Positions 35,597 to 45,032 of a stretch of DNA of 64,000 bases are shown one piece after another. A program made the translations under genes and the position numbers. The notes under the pieces are model-generated. The model worked only from the letters and a program-made list of their open reading frames with translations, was not told where the DNA came from and made no database searches. The DNA is taken from NCBI GenBank assembly GCA_017538365.1, contig JAFYIZ010000026.1:1-64000 (forward strand). The letters run 5' to 3'. Numbering within the stretch: the stretch's first letter is position 1; every line of letters begins with the position of its first letter. Source of the stretch: a bacterium. Lineage in GTDB: Bacteria > UBP6 > UBA1177.

Positions 35597-38152
35597 ATGG
35601 CAATGGACGAATTGATACACGGCAAAATAAAGGATATCGCGATCGAACACTCCATGAAAACGGCGTTCATCGACTATGCGATGAGCGTCATCACCGACAG
35701 GTCGCTGCCCGATGTCAGAGACGGTCTGAAACCTGTTCACCGCAGAGTGCTCTTCGCGATGAAGGAACTCGGAAACACCTACAACGCGGCTTACAAAAAG
35801 TCTGCGAGAATCGTCGGCGACGTTATCGGTAAATACCATCCGCACGGCGACCAGGCAGTTTACCAGACACTTGTCAGAATGGCGCAGGATTTCTCGATGC
35901 GTTATACCCTTGTTGACGGTCAGGGCAACTTCGGCTCGGTCGACGGCGACGGTGCGGCTGCAATGAGGTACACCGAAGCGAGAATGGCTAAGATCGCGGG
36001 CGAGATCATGGCGGATCTCGACAAAGACACCGTCAATATGCGCGACAACTACGACGGCAGCTTGCAGGAACCAGAAGTAATGCCGACAAAAATCCCCGAA
36101 CTTCTCGTCAACGGAACGAGCGGTATCGCAGTCGGTATGGCAAGCAACATCCCGCCGCACAATATCACCGAAGCAGTGAATGCGACGATCCATCTTATCG
36201 ATAACCCCGAAGCGGATATTCCCGAACTTATGGAATTCATCACAGGCCCCGACTTCCCGACGGGCGGCTCGATCCTTGGCAAAGCGGGCATCAGAGCAGC
36301 TTACGAAACGGGTAAAGGCATCATCAAGATCCGCTCGAAAGCAACAATAGAACTCGGTCAGAACGGCGCGAGAGACCGCATAATCATTCATGAAATTCCT
36401 TATCAGGTAAATAAGGCGAACATGATAATCCAGATCGCCGACCTCGTTAAGGAAAAGAAGCTCGAAGGAATCCACGACATCCGCGACGAGTCGGGCAGAC
36501 GCGAAAAGATCAGAGTCGTCATCGAACTCAAGAAGGACGCAGACCCGAACATCCTGCTCAACCAGCTCTTCAAAATGACGCAGCTTCAGGTCTCCTTCGG
36601 CATCAACATGCTCGCTATCTGCAACGGAATCCCGAAGACGATCAACCTCAAGGACGCGCTTCACTACTTCATTCTTCACAGAAAGGACGTCGTCACGAGA
36701 AGGACCCGCTACGAACTTGCCGAAGCGGAAAAACGCGCACACATCTTGGAAGGACTCAAGATAGCGATCGACAACATCGATGAAGTCGTTCACATCATCA
36801 GATCATCTGCTTCGACCGATGACGCAAGAGTCAATCTTATGGATAGATTCGGTCTTTCGAAGCTTCAGGCAAACGCCATCCTTGATATGAAACTGAGCAG
36901 ACTCACCGGTTTGGAAAGAGACAAAATCATCGCCGAACTTGAAGAGCTCTACAAAAAGATCGAATGGTACAAGGAAATCCTTGCAAACGAACACGTTCTT
37001 TTCGGCGTAATCAAGGACGAGCTCAATGAAATAAAGGAGAAATACGGTGACGAGAGAAAGACCGACATCGTCAACTACGACGGCGACATCGACATCGAAG
37101 ACCTTATCGCAGACGACGACATGGTTGTAACGCTCACGACTGAAAACTACATCAAACGCACTCCGCTTGATCTCTACCGCAAGCAGAAACGCGGCGGCAA
37201 GGGCATCAACGCGATAAATCCGAAGGAAAACGACTACGTTAAGAACATTTTCGTCGCAAGCAGCCACACGCTTCTTCTTCTCTTCACATCGTTCGGTAAA
37301 GTTTACTGGACAAAAGTCCATCAGCTTCCCGAAGCGACGAGAAACAGCCGCGGCAAACCGATCATCAACCTCGTCAACATCGAAAAAGACGAGAAAATCG
37401 CGGCAGTTCTTCCGATAAAAGAGTTCGTTGAAGGCGAATACATCATGATGGGAACCAAAAACGGAACCGTCAAAAAGACCGACATCATGGAGTACAAGAC
37501 CCAGAGAACAAACGGAAAGAAGGCAATCAAACTCAACGAAGGCGACGAGCTTATCGAAGTCAAAATCACGAAAGGAAACGATGATGTCGTTCTCGCAACG
37601 AAGAAGGGCTTAAGCATCCGATTCAACGAAAACGATGTCAGACCGATGGGCCGCGTTGCTGCAGGTGTCAGAGGTATCAGAATCAACAGCGATGATGAAG
37701 TCGTCACGATGGATGTAATCGAAGAAGGAACTACGCTTCTTTCGATCACCGACAAAGGTATCGGAAAACGCACACCGGTCGAAGATTACAGACTGCAGTC
37801 AAGAGGCGGCAAAGGTATCATCACAATCAAGACTTCCGATGAAAACGGATACGTCGTCGGCGTTCTCAAAGTCAACCAGAATGATGAGGCAATGCTCATC
37901 ACTTCAAACGGTCAGGCTATCAGAATTCCGGTCAGCGGCATCAGCGTAATCGGCAGAAACACGAAAGGCGTAAGACTTTTCAAAGTCGAAAACGGCGAAC
38001 TTGTTGTTTCAGTCACCAAAATCATCGATCCTGAAGACCTGCAGCCCGAATCAGGCAGCATCAACGATATCATTGATTCCGAAAACAACGTTGAACCTCA
38101 GTTCGACGAACCGGAAGAATCTGAAGAAAATCCGGAAAATTCTGAAGAATAA
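35597..38152 (+). CDS. gyrA: DNA gyrase subunit A
   Basis: This is the DNA-cleaving subunit. N-terminal motifs are [28 protein letters not shown], the QRDR helix, and the catalytic Tyr in [10 protein letters not shown]. The C-terminal domain shows repeated beta-pinwheel blades, including the GyrA-box-like KRGGKGI and QSRGGKGI sequences typical of true GyrA rather than ParC. In the QRDR the residues matching E. coli Ser83 and Asp87 are Gln86 and Gln90 (codons CAG at 35852 and 35864). The tail is acidic and Ser/Asn-rich. It has a GGAGG site and is coupled to gyrB. No terminator with a T run is seen, but palindromic repeats follow the stop. Confidence 0.96.
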   Translation: MAMDELIHGKIKDIAIEHSMKTAFIDYAMSVITDRSLPDVRDGLKPVHRRVLFAMKELGNTYNAAYKKSARIVGDVIGKYHPHGDQAVYQTLVRMAQDFSMRYTLVDGQGNFGSVDGDGAAAMRYTEARMAKIAGEIMADLDKDTVNMRDNYDGSLQEPEVMPTKIPELLVNGTSGIAVGMASNIPPHNITEAVNATIHLIDNPEADIPELMEFITGPDFPTGGSILGKAGIRAAYETGKGIIKIRSKATIELGQNGARDRIIIHEIPYQVNKANMIIQIADLVKEKKLEGIHDIRDESGRREKIRVVIELKKDADPNILLNQLFKMTQLQVSFGINMLAICNGIPKTINLKDALHYFILHRKDVVTRRTRYELAEAEKRAHILEGLKIAIDNIDEVVHIIRSSASTDDARVNLMDRFGLSKLQANAILDMKLSRLTGLERDKIIAELEELYKKIEWYKEILANEHVLFGVIKDELNEIKEKYGDERKTDIVNYDGDIDIEDLIADDDMVVTLTTENYIKRTPLDLYRKQKRGGKGINAINPKENDYVKNIFVASSHTLLLLFTSFGKVYWTKVHQLPEATRNSRGKPIINLVNIEKDEKIAAVLPIKEFVEGEYIMMGTKNGTVKKTDIMEYKTQRTNGKKAIKLNEGDELIEVKITKGNDDVVLATKKGLSIRFNENDVRPMGRVAAGVRGIRINSDDEVVTMDVIEEGTTLLSITDKGIGKRTPVEDYRLQSRGGKGIITIKTSDENGYVVGVLKVNQNDEAMLITSNGQAIRIPVSGISVIGRNTKGVRLFKVENGELVVSVTKIIDPEDLQPESGSINDIIDSENNVEPQFDEPEESEENPENSEE

Positions 38153-38182
38153 CCTTACCTCACCTCTAAACCTCTTTTATTC

Positions 38183-38260
38183 CCCCTCTCCAGTGTGGAG
38201 AGGGGAGAAGGATTGTAGAGTTTAAGGAGTTTAAGATTTTCCTCTTAAGTGTGGAGAGGA
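38183..38260. repeat. Palindromic hairpin repeats, copies 2 and 3
   Basis: Copy 2 (38183-38205) has perfect 10-bp arms CCCCTCTCCA/TGGAGAGGGG with loop GTG. Copy 3 (38240-38260) is an imperfect version. They lie between the convergent gyrA and giant-lipoprotein stops and match the hairpin at 31629-31649. Confidence 0.8.
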
Positions 38261-38270
38261 GATAAGAAAT

Positions 38271-41200
38271 TTAATGCGGAACCCCTGCATAACAGCGGAC
38301 ATAGCCTGCAACTTCGGAATCAGAAACAGGTGTCAGTTCACCCGAAAGGAAATCAAACAGGTAATAGTGTTTGACATATTCTCCACCTACCCGTTCAACG
38401 GAATAAGCTATCTGAGAATCAATGTCTCCGACTTCGGAATAACCGCTCAAAGAATATTCCCTGCATCTCCAAGATTCCTCCGAAAATTCTTCATCCTGCA
38501 ATTCCTCTCTGTTGCTGCATACATCAGGCTTTATCAAAAGTAAGAAATATGATAAGCGTGGAATATACCATTCGTAATCCAGACCTATTTCTGTACCGCC
38601 CTCTCCATCGTCATACATCTCATCCCCATAATCCGTGGTATTAAGATTTGAGCAGAATGCCTGAGCCTCATCTATACTTGTAACAAAATCTGATTTATAA
38701 GACCAAACCAGTTGATCGTAATTATAAGGATCCTCGATATAGTGAGGGTATTCTATTGTTTCTTCTTCAAATTTGTGGACGCAGCGGACTCTTGAAGCCG
38801 AATGATCTTCGTCAACCAGCCTGTGATAAGCTCTCAAGAAATCAACCACGACAAAGTAATTTTGTCCGGGTTCCTCTTCGCTCTCTTCGCCTTCAGGCAA
38901 TACCTTTTTAAACGAAGAAGACCAGAGGGAATAAAGATCGCCGAAAACGGAATATTCCCCTTTCGTATTCGGGTAACAGCTGATTTCTTCTCCAAAACAA
39001 AAGCCTGACTCATCTATCTCAAGTTTTTTCAACTCTTCAAGCGTCGGAACCTTCCAGTTCGTCGAGCCGCCTTCGTCAAGCGTTTCACAGTATCTTGCCG
39101 CTTCTATCCAGTTCACTTCTTTGTCGGAAACTTTTGACCAGACGAGTTTGTTTTCATAGTCGATGTACGGGAATTCCTCAGGTTCCGGCAGCATTTCGTC
39201 ATATACGCACCTTACAACAATATTTGATGCGTAGTCATCCGAAAATTCAGAAACTTCACCCGTTGCAGTATTTACCGACTTAACTTTTTCAGCAGCCTGG
39301 CTCACAGCGTCGCCTGAAACAAGATTGCCGTAGTCGTGCAGTACTGATTCTCCGAGGTCGTCGTTTTTTACAAGCGTTTTGAGTTCTTCAAACGTCGGAA
39401 TCCTCCATTGGTTGGAGCCGTTAAAGTTAAGGTCAAGGCACTTTTGTGCGGCATCTTCCCATGAAATCCGGCGAGAAGGATCATTTGCGAAAATCAGTCT
39501 CGATGACCATATATTGCCCTCTGAGACGCATGGCATATAACCGGTTTCATCGCACATCGGAATAGTGTTTCTCGGCCCTTTGAGTTTTGACCTGACACAG
39601 CGGACCGCAAAACCGGAATCAGAGCCGGTGTCCGAATTTTCTTCGGCGATTTTAACCGTGCCGTCACGCATATCTACGACCCACGGCTGAATATCCGCGG
39701 AATTTTCACCTATATTTTTGTAGGATGAAGTCGAAGTCATATAAACAGCTGACATCATACCAAGCATTGCTGAAAACAAATCAGGGTCATACGGTGCCGG
39801 ATAGTCAAGAAGCGTTGCAAGTTCGTTTTTGTTTGGAACTCTCCAGTCGTAATATCCTGCATAGTCAAGGTTTTCACAAAAATCGAGAGCTTCCTTCAAA
39901 CTTGCAACATTGTTACTTGGACCCCACATAAGCTGGGTTGCCTGATCAAAATCAACACTTTCTCCGTCATCCAGTTCTAAAGAGATATAATTTTCCGTAT
40001 TCACATCTCCGTATTTCTCGCCGCGGACGCACATATACCCTCTTGCAACGTCCAGCAATTCGGATTTTTTCAAACTTCCGTCTATCGAATAGTAATATCC
40101 TTCAGCTGAAGTCCAGAAATCAGTGTGTCCTTTCCCGTTACCGTCCAGCTCGGGGAAATAAGCCTCTCTGACTGCATAGCCCGAGTATCTGAGATCATGA
40201 TTGGCAATCGTCAGGAACTCTTTCGGACTCGGAAGTCTCCAATCATCGTGACCGTCGTAAGAAAGTTCATCGCACCGGACAGAATTTTCGGTATACAAAG
40301 CCCCCTGCTTTCCAGTGAAAAGCCATGTGAGTCCGGTAACATTGTCTTGTGTCTGCCTGTATGAAGTTTCATCGTCATCAGCCTTTTCTATTTTTGTAAA
40401 ACTCTGCGGCACGCACGATTTTCTGATCACATACTGTGCATCCTGGCCATAGAAATCATCGCCTTCCCTCGGGCATTCGATAATTTTATCTGAACCGTTT
40501 CCGCAAGTTCTCTGACCGGTACAGACAACATTCGAATAGCCGAAAACAATAACCGGTTCTTCATCGCTGTCGTCTGCATATTCTGTATCTTCATCATCAT
40601 CGTCTGTATCATCGTCATTGTTGTCAGGAACCTCGCCGGAGTCGGGTTTTTCGTCGTCTTCGGGCTCAAGCGCGATAAAGGTGTAAGCAGTAAAGTGACC
40701 TGTCGTCATCATTATCGGATCACCTGCAGCCGAATTCATAATCGGATCGCCTGCAGCAGTAACCATGATAGGATCGCCCGCGGCACTAAGCATTATCGGG
40801 TCGCCTCCGGCACTCATCATAATCGGGTCACCTCCTTCATTAAGCATTATCGGGTCGCCTCCGGCACTCATCATAATCGGGTCTCCCGCTTCGTTTCTGC
40901 CTGTAATCTGAACAGCAACACCGGTTTCGCTGTAGCTCCAGTCACCTTTTTCCGTATTGTAGACAGCCGCGGTTATCACTTTGTTTTCGATGTTTACATT
41001 GTTTACCATCGAAATCAGGACAGGTTTTTTGAAAATCGTTCCTGAAGGTTCGAATTCGACGATTTTGCTTATCAGTCTGTTGCCGCCTGTGCTGCCGTAG
41101 TACATCGCGTCGTAAATCGTCATCGTGATAGTCGTGTTCGAATCAAGAGCCTCTGCCGGAATCTCGATTGAAACCGATTCATCGGAACTTTTGATCGTTC

Positions 41201-41366
41201 CGCCCTCTTCGGCTGAAATTTCCTGTGTTACCTGCTCTGTACCCTCTGCATTTCCTTCGCCATGATCATCGCCAGGGTCAGGAACCTCTTTTGTTTTCTT
41301 GCCGCTGCAGGCCGCAACCGCAAGAATAAGAACAAAAACTGAAATCAAACTGAAAAAGCGCTTCAT
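38271..41366 (-). CDS. Giant DUF1566 lipoprotein A with GDPIM repeats
   Basis: This is the last of five paralogs in the direction of transcription (1031 residues). The lipobox is AVAAC (Cys20). Residues about 50-120 form the first part of a ZU5-like domain (EEGGTIKSSDESVSIEIP, ISKIVEFEPSGTIFKKPV). Seven GDPIM nonapeptides (160-221) follow, then the closing strand TGHFTAYTFI and an Asp/Glu-rich linker. A Cys segment (VVCTGQRTC, IECPREGDDFYGQDAQY) precedes five DUF1566 modules with signatures DWRLPSPKEFL, DWRVPNKNELATL, QWRIPTFEELKTL, NWKVPTLEELKKL and a divergent YEWYIPRLSYFLLL. It has its own promoter and an AAGGAGG site. A cell-surface binding role is inferred from DUF1566; the ligand is unknown. 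Confidence 0.8.
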   Translation of the reverse strand: MKRFFSLISVFVLILAVAACSGKKTKEVPDPGDDHGEGNAEGTEQVTQEISAEEGGTIKSSDESVSIEIPAEALDSNTTITMTIYDAMYYGSTGGNRLISKIVEFEPSGTIFKKPVLISMVNNVNIENKVITAAVYNTEKGDWSYSETGVAVQITGRNEAGDPIMMSAGGDPIMLNEGGDPIMMSAGGDPIMLSAAGDPIMVTAAGDPIMNSAAGDPIMMTTGHFTAYTFIALEPEDDEKPDSGEVPDNNDDDTDDDDEDTEYADDSDEEPVIVFGYSNVVCTGQRTCGNGSDKIIECPREGDDFYGQDAQYVIRKSCVPQSFTKIEKADDDETSYRQTQDNVTGLTWLFTGKQGALYTENSVRCDELSYDGHDDWRLPSPKEFLTIANHDLRYSGYAVREAYFPELDGNGKGHTDFWTSAEGYYYSIDGSLKKSELLDVARGYMCVRGEKYGDVNTENYISLELDDGESVDFDQATQLMWGPSNNVASLKEALDFCENLDYAGYYDWRVPNKNELATLLDYPAPYDPDLFSAMLGMMSAVYMTSTSSYKNIGENSADIQPWVVDMRDGTVKIAEENSDTGSDSGFAVRCVRSKLKGPRNTIPMCDETGYMPCVSEGNIWSSRLIFANDPSRRISWEDAAQKCLDLNFNGSNQWRIPTFEELKTLVKNDDLGESVLHDYGNLVSGDAVSQAAEKVKSVNTATGEVSEFSDDYASNIVVRCVYDEMLPEPEEFPYIDYENKLVWSKVSDKEVNWIEAARYCETLDEGGSTNWKVPTLEELKKLEIDESGFCFGEEISCYPNTKGEYSVFGDLYSLWSSSFKKVLPEGEESEEEPGQNYFVVVDFLRAYHRLVDEDHSASRVRCVHKFEEETIEYPHYIEDPYNYDQLVWSYKSDFVTSIDEAQAFCSNLNTTDYGDEMYDDGEGGTEIGLDYEWYIPRLSYFLLLIKPDVCSNREELQDEEFSEESWRCREYSLSGYSEVGDIDSQIAYSVERVGGEYVKHYYLFDFLSGELTPVSDSEVAGYVRCYAGVPH
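40704..40889 (-). repeat. GDPIM nonapeptide repeats of lipoprotein A (7 copies)
   Basis: Seven in-frame 27-bp units encode [A/G]GDPIMxx[A/E]. The variable pair after Met is MS, LN, MS, LS, VT, NS, MT. This paralog uses GGDPIM in three units, unlike the others. Confidence 0.9.
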
Positions 41367-41401
41367 CAGGACCTCCTTTTTAACATTTTCCGTCGCATGG
41401 A

Positions 41402-41429
41402 ATTATTTCTATACAACAAGTTTTTTCAA
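41402..41429 (-). promoter_or_regulatory. Promoter of lipoprotein A
   Basis: Minus strand: TTGAAA (41424-41429), 16-bp spacer, AATAAT (41402-41407). It closely matches the promoter of lipoprotein E at 56.6 kb, including extra A residues after the -35 and a TTGT in the spacer. Confidence 0.65.
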
Positions 41430-41494
41430 GAAAAAAGGTGAATTAAATCGGGATTCTTTGACTCAGGAAATTTATCGGATCAGAAAAAAAGGCT

Positions 41495-44400
41495 TTACAT
41501 AGACGTCGGCAGGCATTCTTTTAAATCATCGGACCATTCGAACTCGCCGTCGCAGCTGCACTCATATTCCGATGCTGATTTAGGCAAGCATTCTCCGGTA
41601 GAATGTACCGACAGATCGGCACACGGTTCATCTGCACACGGATTTACACATTTATGCTCTGCTGCTGTCCAGAATAAGCCTTCATCTTCATCGCAGCTGC
41701 AGTTGTATTCTTCTGCCGACATTGCAGAGCATTGTCCGGTAGAATGTACCGATTCTGCAGCACACGGATCACCTTCGCACGGATTCAGGCATGCCGAACC
41801 GTTCCAGAGGTAATCGGGAGCACAGCCGCACTCATACGTCGTTTCCGATACAGGTTTGCAGAGTCCCGTGGAATGCAGAACCGAGCCGCACGGATCAGTC
41901 GAACAGATGCTTGCGCAAATTGAACCGTTCCACTCGTAAAAATCAGGACAAATGCACTCGTAAGTTCTTGCGCTGTCATTCTCGACGACATTGCAGCGCG
42001 CAAGTCCGTTACAAGGATCGTCTGCACACGGGTTGGAACCGTCGGAAACACAGCGGACTCTGTTCGCATAAGTCACATCTATTGGATAAACATCTATTTC
42101 TGCAAAATAAAAGCGGTAGAGTTCATCGTCGTAGTCGACAGCCCACAGATAGTCGATATCGCCGAAAAGCGAATATTTTCCTGTAACATCAATAGGACAC
42201 GGAGCTTCCTCTTCAGTGCAGTTTCTGACAATTGTTGAAACTTCATCGAATGTAGGCATTCTCCACCAGTGGTCAGGATCACCTTTGGAAAGTTCATAGC
42301 AGTATTCCTTTGCTTCCTGCAGTTTCAGGTAGTCAAAAGAAATATCGGACCATGTAATTCCTGTTTCCGGATCGGTATAAGGAGTCATTTCATAAGGAAG
42401 GCTTTCGTCGAGAACGCATCTCTGGAAAAGCATTGAAACGGGAAGCTCTGAAGGCAACCCCAGGCTGCCGTATTCCGTGCTCAAAGCCCATAATCCATAA
42501 CCATAATAATTATTACTGTCATTAGCATTGAATGTAGCAGAAATCATAGCTCCGTAATCGTAGAAAAGAGTTTGTGACGGTTCGTCGCCGGAACATGGTC
42601 CTTCACTTTCACATGAACTCTGGAAACATTCATCCGTTATCCCGCAGGAGCCGTCTTTTTTGAGTCTTTCACTTGTAACTATCGAACGGATTTCATCTAT
42701 AGTCGGAAGTCTCCATTTGTTAGAACCCTTTTCTCTCAGGTCGCGGCACATTGAGGCAACATCTTCTGAATAAATCATCCTGCTGTCGCCATAGCCGTAA
42801 TAGCCGTAGCCCTCATAGAGATACGATTTGTTGAAACCCACAAAAATTTCGGGGTATATTACTGAAGACCAGATCGTTTCGTCTGCAGCCTGGCATGGTG
42901 CCACTCCGCTTTCATTGCAAGCAGGGAAATCGGTTTTTTCATCAAGTTTGGATCTGACGCAACGGACGGAAATAGGCAGTTCGCTGTGTCTCATGATGTA
43001 AAATCCTCCGGCGGTCTTGCCGTTGAAGGTGTAAGCAGTTCCGTCGGTCATATCGACAACCCACTTGTATTCACCGGCACTGGTCGAACTCCAGAAAACA
43101 TCGGCTTTCATGCCCGGGAATGAAGAAACGACATCCGATCCCAGCTTTGAATGGTCGATAAGCGTTACAAGTTCGTTTTTGTTGGGAAGTCTCCAGTCGC
43201 TGAAACCGGCATACTCAAGGTTTTCGCAGTAGTTAAGAGCATCTTTCAATGTTTCAGCCTTGCCGGAATCTTTCTGCCAGTACAGGTTGGTAGATGAATC
43301 AAAGACCATTTTATCGCCGCTTCTGGTGATTGAAGCGTAGTTGTCTGCATTTACTTTTCCGTATTCTTCACCGCTGACGCATATAAGAATGCCGTCGGAA
43401 AAAACGCTCTGGTAACTTTCATAAGCTTTCGGAGGAATCGTCATGCCGTATTCCAGCGCATACATGTAGTTTTCGATTGAACTCCAGAGATAAATGCCGT
43501 ATTTATCGCTGTAGGAAGAACTGTTGAATCCGTCATCGATGACCTTTTTGAAAAGGATCGGATCAGCCGGAACACCGCGGACAAGCCTGTCGTTCCATGC
43601 AAGAGTCATAAGTTCCTTAGGTGTCGGAAATCTCCAGTCTTCCTTGCCGCCGTAAGAGATGTCGCAGCCTTTTTTAACTCCTTCATAAGTTCCCTTTACG
43701 CCGAGATAAAGCCATGTAAGACCGGTGTTGTCATCCTTTATTTCGACGAAATCGTTTTCAAGCACTTCAGGTTTTACGACTTCTTTCATCTTATGATTCG
43801 GAACGCACGATCCTCTTACCGCATACTGTGCATCCTGACCGTAGAAATCATTTTCCTCTTCAGGGCACAGAATCTGGGAACCTTCATCGTCAGTACAGAT
43901 CGTCATGCCGGTGCAGAGAACTTTGGAATACAAAAGTTCAGGTTCAGGTTCCGGAATAACCGTGTCTGTGTCACCGTCGTCAGGTTCAGTTGTGTCGGTA
44001 TCGCCGTCGTCAACGGGCTCGTCGTCATCTTCTTCGGCAACGGGCTCATCGTCATCTTCTTCGGCAACGGGCTCGTCGTCATCTTCTTCGGCAACGGGCT
44101 CATCGTCATCTTCTTCAGCAACAGGCTCGTCATCATCTTCTTCGGCAACAGGCTCGTCGTCTTCAGGTTCTTCTTCAACATCAATAAGGAAAAATGCATA
44201 AGCGGTAAAATGACCTGTCGTCATCATGATCGGATCGCCCGCACCGGCTTTCATAATCGGATCGCCCGCTGCAGTTACCATAATCGGGTCACCTGCCGCA
44301 CTCAGCCTTGCGCCATTACTCTTCATGATCGGATCACCGGCAGCATTCAGCATTATCGGGTCACCCGCAGCAGTTGTCATAATCGGATCGCCTCCAGGGG

Positions 44401-44881
44401 TTTTTCCATCAATTTTAACCGCAGCACCTGTCGGGCTGTAGCTCCACTCACCTTTCGTTTCCCTGTAAACCGCTGCTGTAACCGCTGTTTTCTTAGCTTT
44501 TCTGAGTGAGTCTTCACCGCTTCCGAGACTTATCATCGAAATCAAAACCGGCTTTTGGAAAATTATGCCGGACGGCTCGAATTCTACTATTTTACTGATG
44601 ACGGTTTCGCCTTCAGTGCCCGGATAATTCTTGGCTTCGTAAACTTTCATCGTGATAGTTGTGGCGGTGTCAAGAGCTTCTCCGGGAATTTCTATCGAAA
44701 CACTTCCGTCGGAACTTTCGATTTTACCGCCCTCTTCGGCTGGAATTTCCTGGGAGACCTCTTCTTCAAGCACCGGTCCGGTACTGTTGTTCTCGTTGTT
44801 TTCTTTTTTCTTCTTGCCGCCGCAGGATGCAACCGCAAAAATCAAAACAAAAACAAAAATAAGGCTAAAAACCCGTTTCAT
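41495..44881 (-). CDS. Giant DUF1566 lipoprotein B with GDPIM repeats, acidic minisatellite and EGF-like tail
   Basis: The protein has 1128 residues and lipobox AVASC (Cys20). A ZU5-like domain (about 45-232) contains six GDPIM units, one of them lengthened by an inserted six residues. Residues 241-290 are five near-perfect nine-residue acidic repeats DDEPVAEED. The conserved Cys segment (VLCTGMTIC, LCPEEENDFYGQDAQY) and four DUF1566 modules follow (DWRFPTPKELMTL, DWRLPNKNELVTL, KWRLPTIDEIRSI, WWRMPTFDEVSTI). Unlike A, C and E, it ends in four EGF-like Cys units (CADDPCNG, CSTDPCGS, CEGDPCAAES, CADEPCADLS starts). It has its own promoter. The EGF units suggest extended, calcium- or disulfide-stabilised display from the surface (inference). 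Confidence 0.8.
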   Translation of the reverse strand: MKRVFSLIFVFVLIFAVASCGGKKKKENNENNSTGPVLEEEVSQEIPAEEGGKIESSDGSVSIEIPGEALDTATTITMKVYEAKNYPGTEGETVISKIVEFEPSGIIFQKPVLISMISLGSGEDSLRKAKKTAVTAAVYRETKGEWSYSPTGAAVKIDGKTPGGDPIMTTAAGDPIMLNAAGDPIMKSNGARLSAAGDPIMVTAAGDPIMKAGAGDPIMMTTGHFTAYAFFLIDVEEEPEDDEPVAEEDDDEPVAEEDDDEPVAEEDDDEPVAEEDDDEPVAEEDDDEPVDDGDTDTTEPDDGDTDTVIPEPEPELLYSKVLCTGMTICTDDEGSQILCPEEENDFYGQDAQYAVRGSCVPNHKMKEVVKPEVLENDFVEIKDDNTGLTWLYLGVKGTYEGVKKGCDISYGGKEDWRFPTPKELMTLAWNDRLVRGVPADPILFKKVIDDGFNSSSYSDKYGIYLWSSIENYMYALEYGMTIPPKAYESYQSVFSDGILICVSGEEYGKVNADNYASITRSGDKMVFDSSTNLYWQKDSGKAETLKDALNYCENLEYAGFSDWRLPNKNELVTLIDHSKLGSDVVSSFPGMKADVFWSSTSAGEYKWVVDMTDGTAYTFNGKTAGGFYIMRHSELPISVRCVRSKLDEKTDFPACNESGVAPCQAADETIWSSVIYPEIFVGFNKSYLYEGYGYYGYGDSRMIYSEDVASMCRDLREKGSNKWRLPTIDEIRSIVTSERLKKDGSCGITDECFQSSCESEGPCSGDEPSQTLFYDYGAMISATFNANDSNNYYGYGLWALSTEYGSLGLPSELPVSMLFQRCVLDESLPYEMTPYTDPETGITWSDISFDYLKLQEAKEYCYELSKGDPDHWWRMPTFDEVSTIVRNCTEEEAPCPIDVTGKYSLFGDIDYLWAVDYDDELYRFYFAEIDVYPIDVTYANRVRCVSDGSNPCADDPCNGLARCNVVENDSARTYECICPDFYEWNGSICASICSTDPCGSVLHSTGLCKPVSETTYECGCAPDYLWNGSACLNPCEGDPCAAESVHSTGQCSAMSAEEYNCSCDEDEGLFWTAAEHKCVNPCADEPCADLSVHSTGECLPKSASEYECSCDGEFEWSDDLKECLPTSM
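44012..44161 (-). repeat. 27-bp minisatellite encoding an acidic repeat
   Basis: Five tandem 27-bp units plus a partial one encode DDEPVAEED. The DNA units are nearly identical, so copy number could change by slippage while the reading frame is kept. Confidence 0.88.
44222..44395 (-). repeat. GDPIM nonapeptide repeats of lipoprotein B (6 copies)
   Basis: Six GDPIM cores; the third is followed by KSNGARLSAA, an extended unit. First and last units (before TTGHFTAY) match the positions in the paralogs. Confidence 0.9.
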
Positions 44882-44919
44882 GCGCTCCTCCTATTTAAAA
44901 AACTGGAATAACCGCGACA

Positions 44920-44947
44920 ATTATTAAAAATTTAAACAAAAAGGCAA
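44920..44947 (-). promoter_or_regulatory. Promoter of lipoprotein B
   Basis: Minus strand: TTGCCT (44942-44947), 16-bp spacer, AATAAT (44920-44925). A second AGAAATAATTCC element, identical to one in the lipoprotein A promoter, lies just upstream, so the exact start is uncertain. Confidence 0.5.
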
Positions 44948-45032
44948 GGAATTATTTCTGCTTTTTTAAGTTTTCTGAAATAAAAATATTTACGGATTAT
45001 TTAAGACAAAATCTGCGGAAAAATGAAGATTT

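Noticed and set aside
40704-40889. Regular 27-bp repeats taken as a possible CRISPR array
   Set aside because: There are no unique spacers, the units are in frame within a gene, and no cas gene is present.
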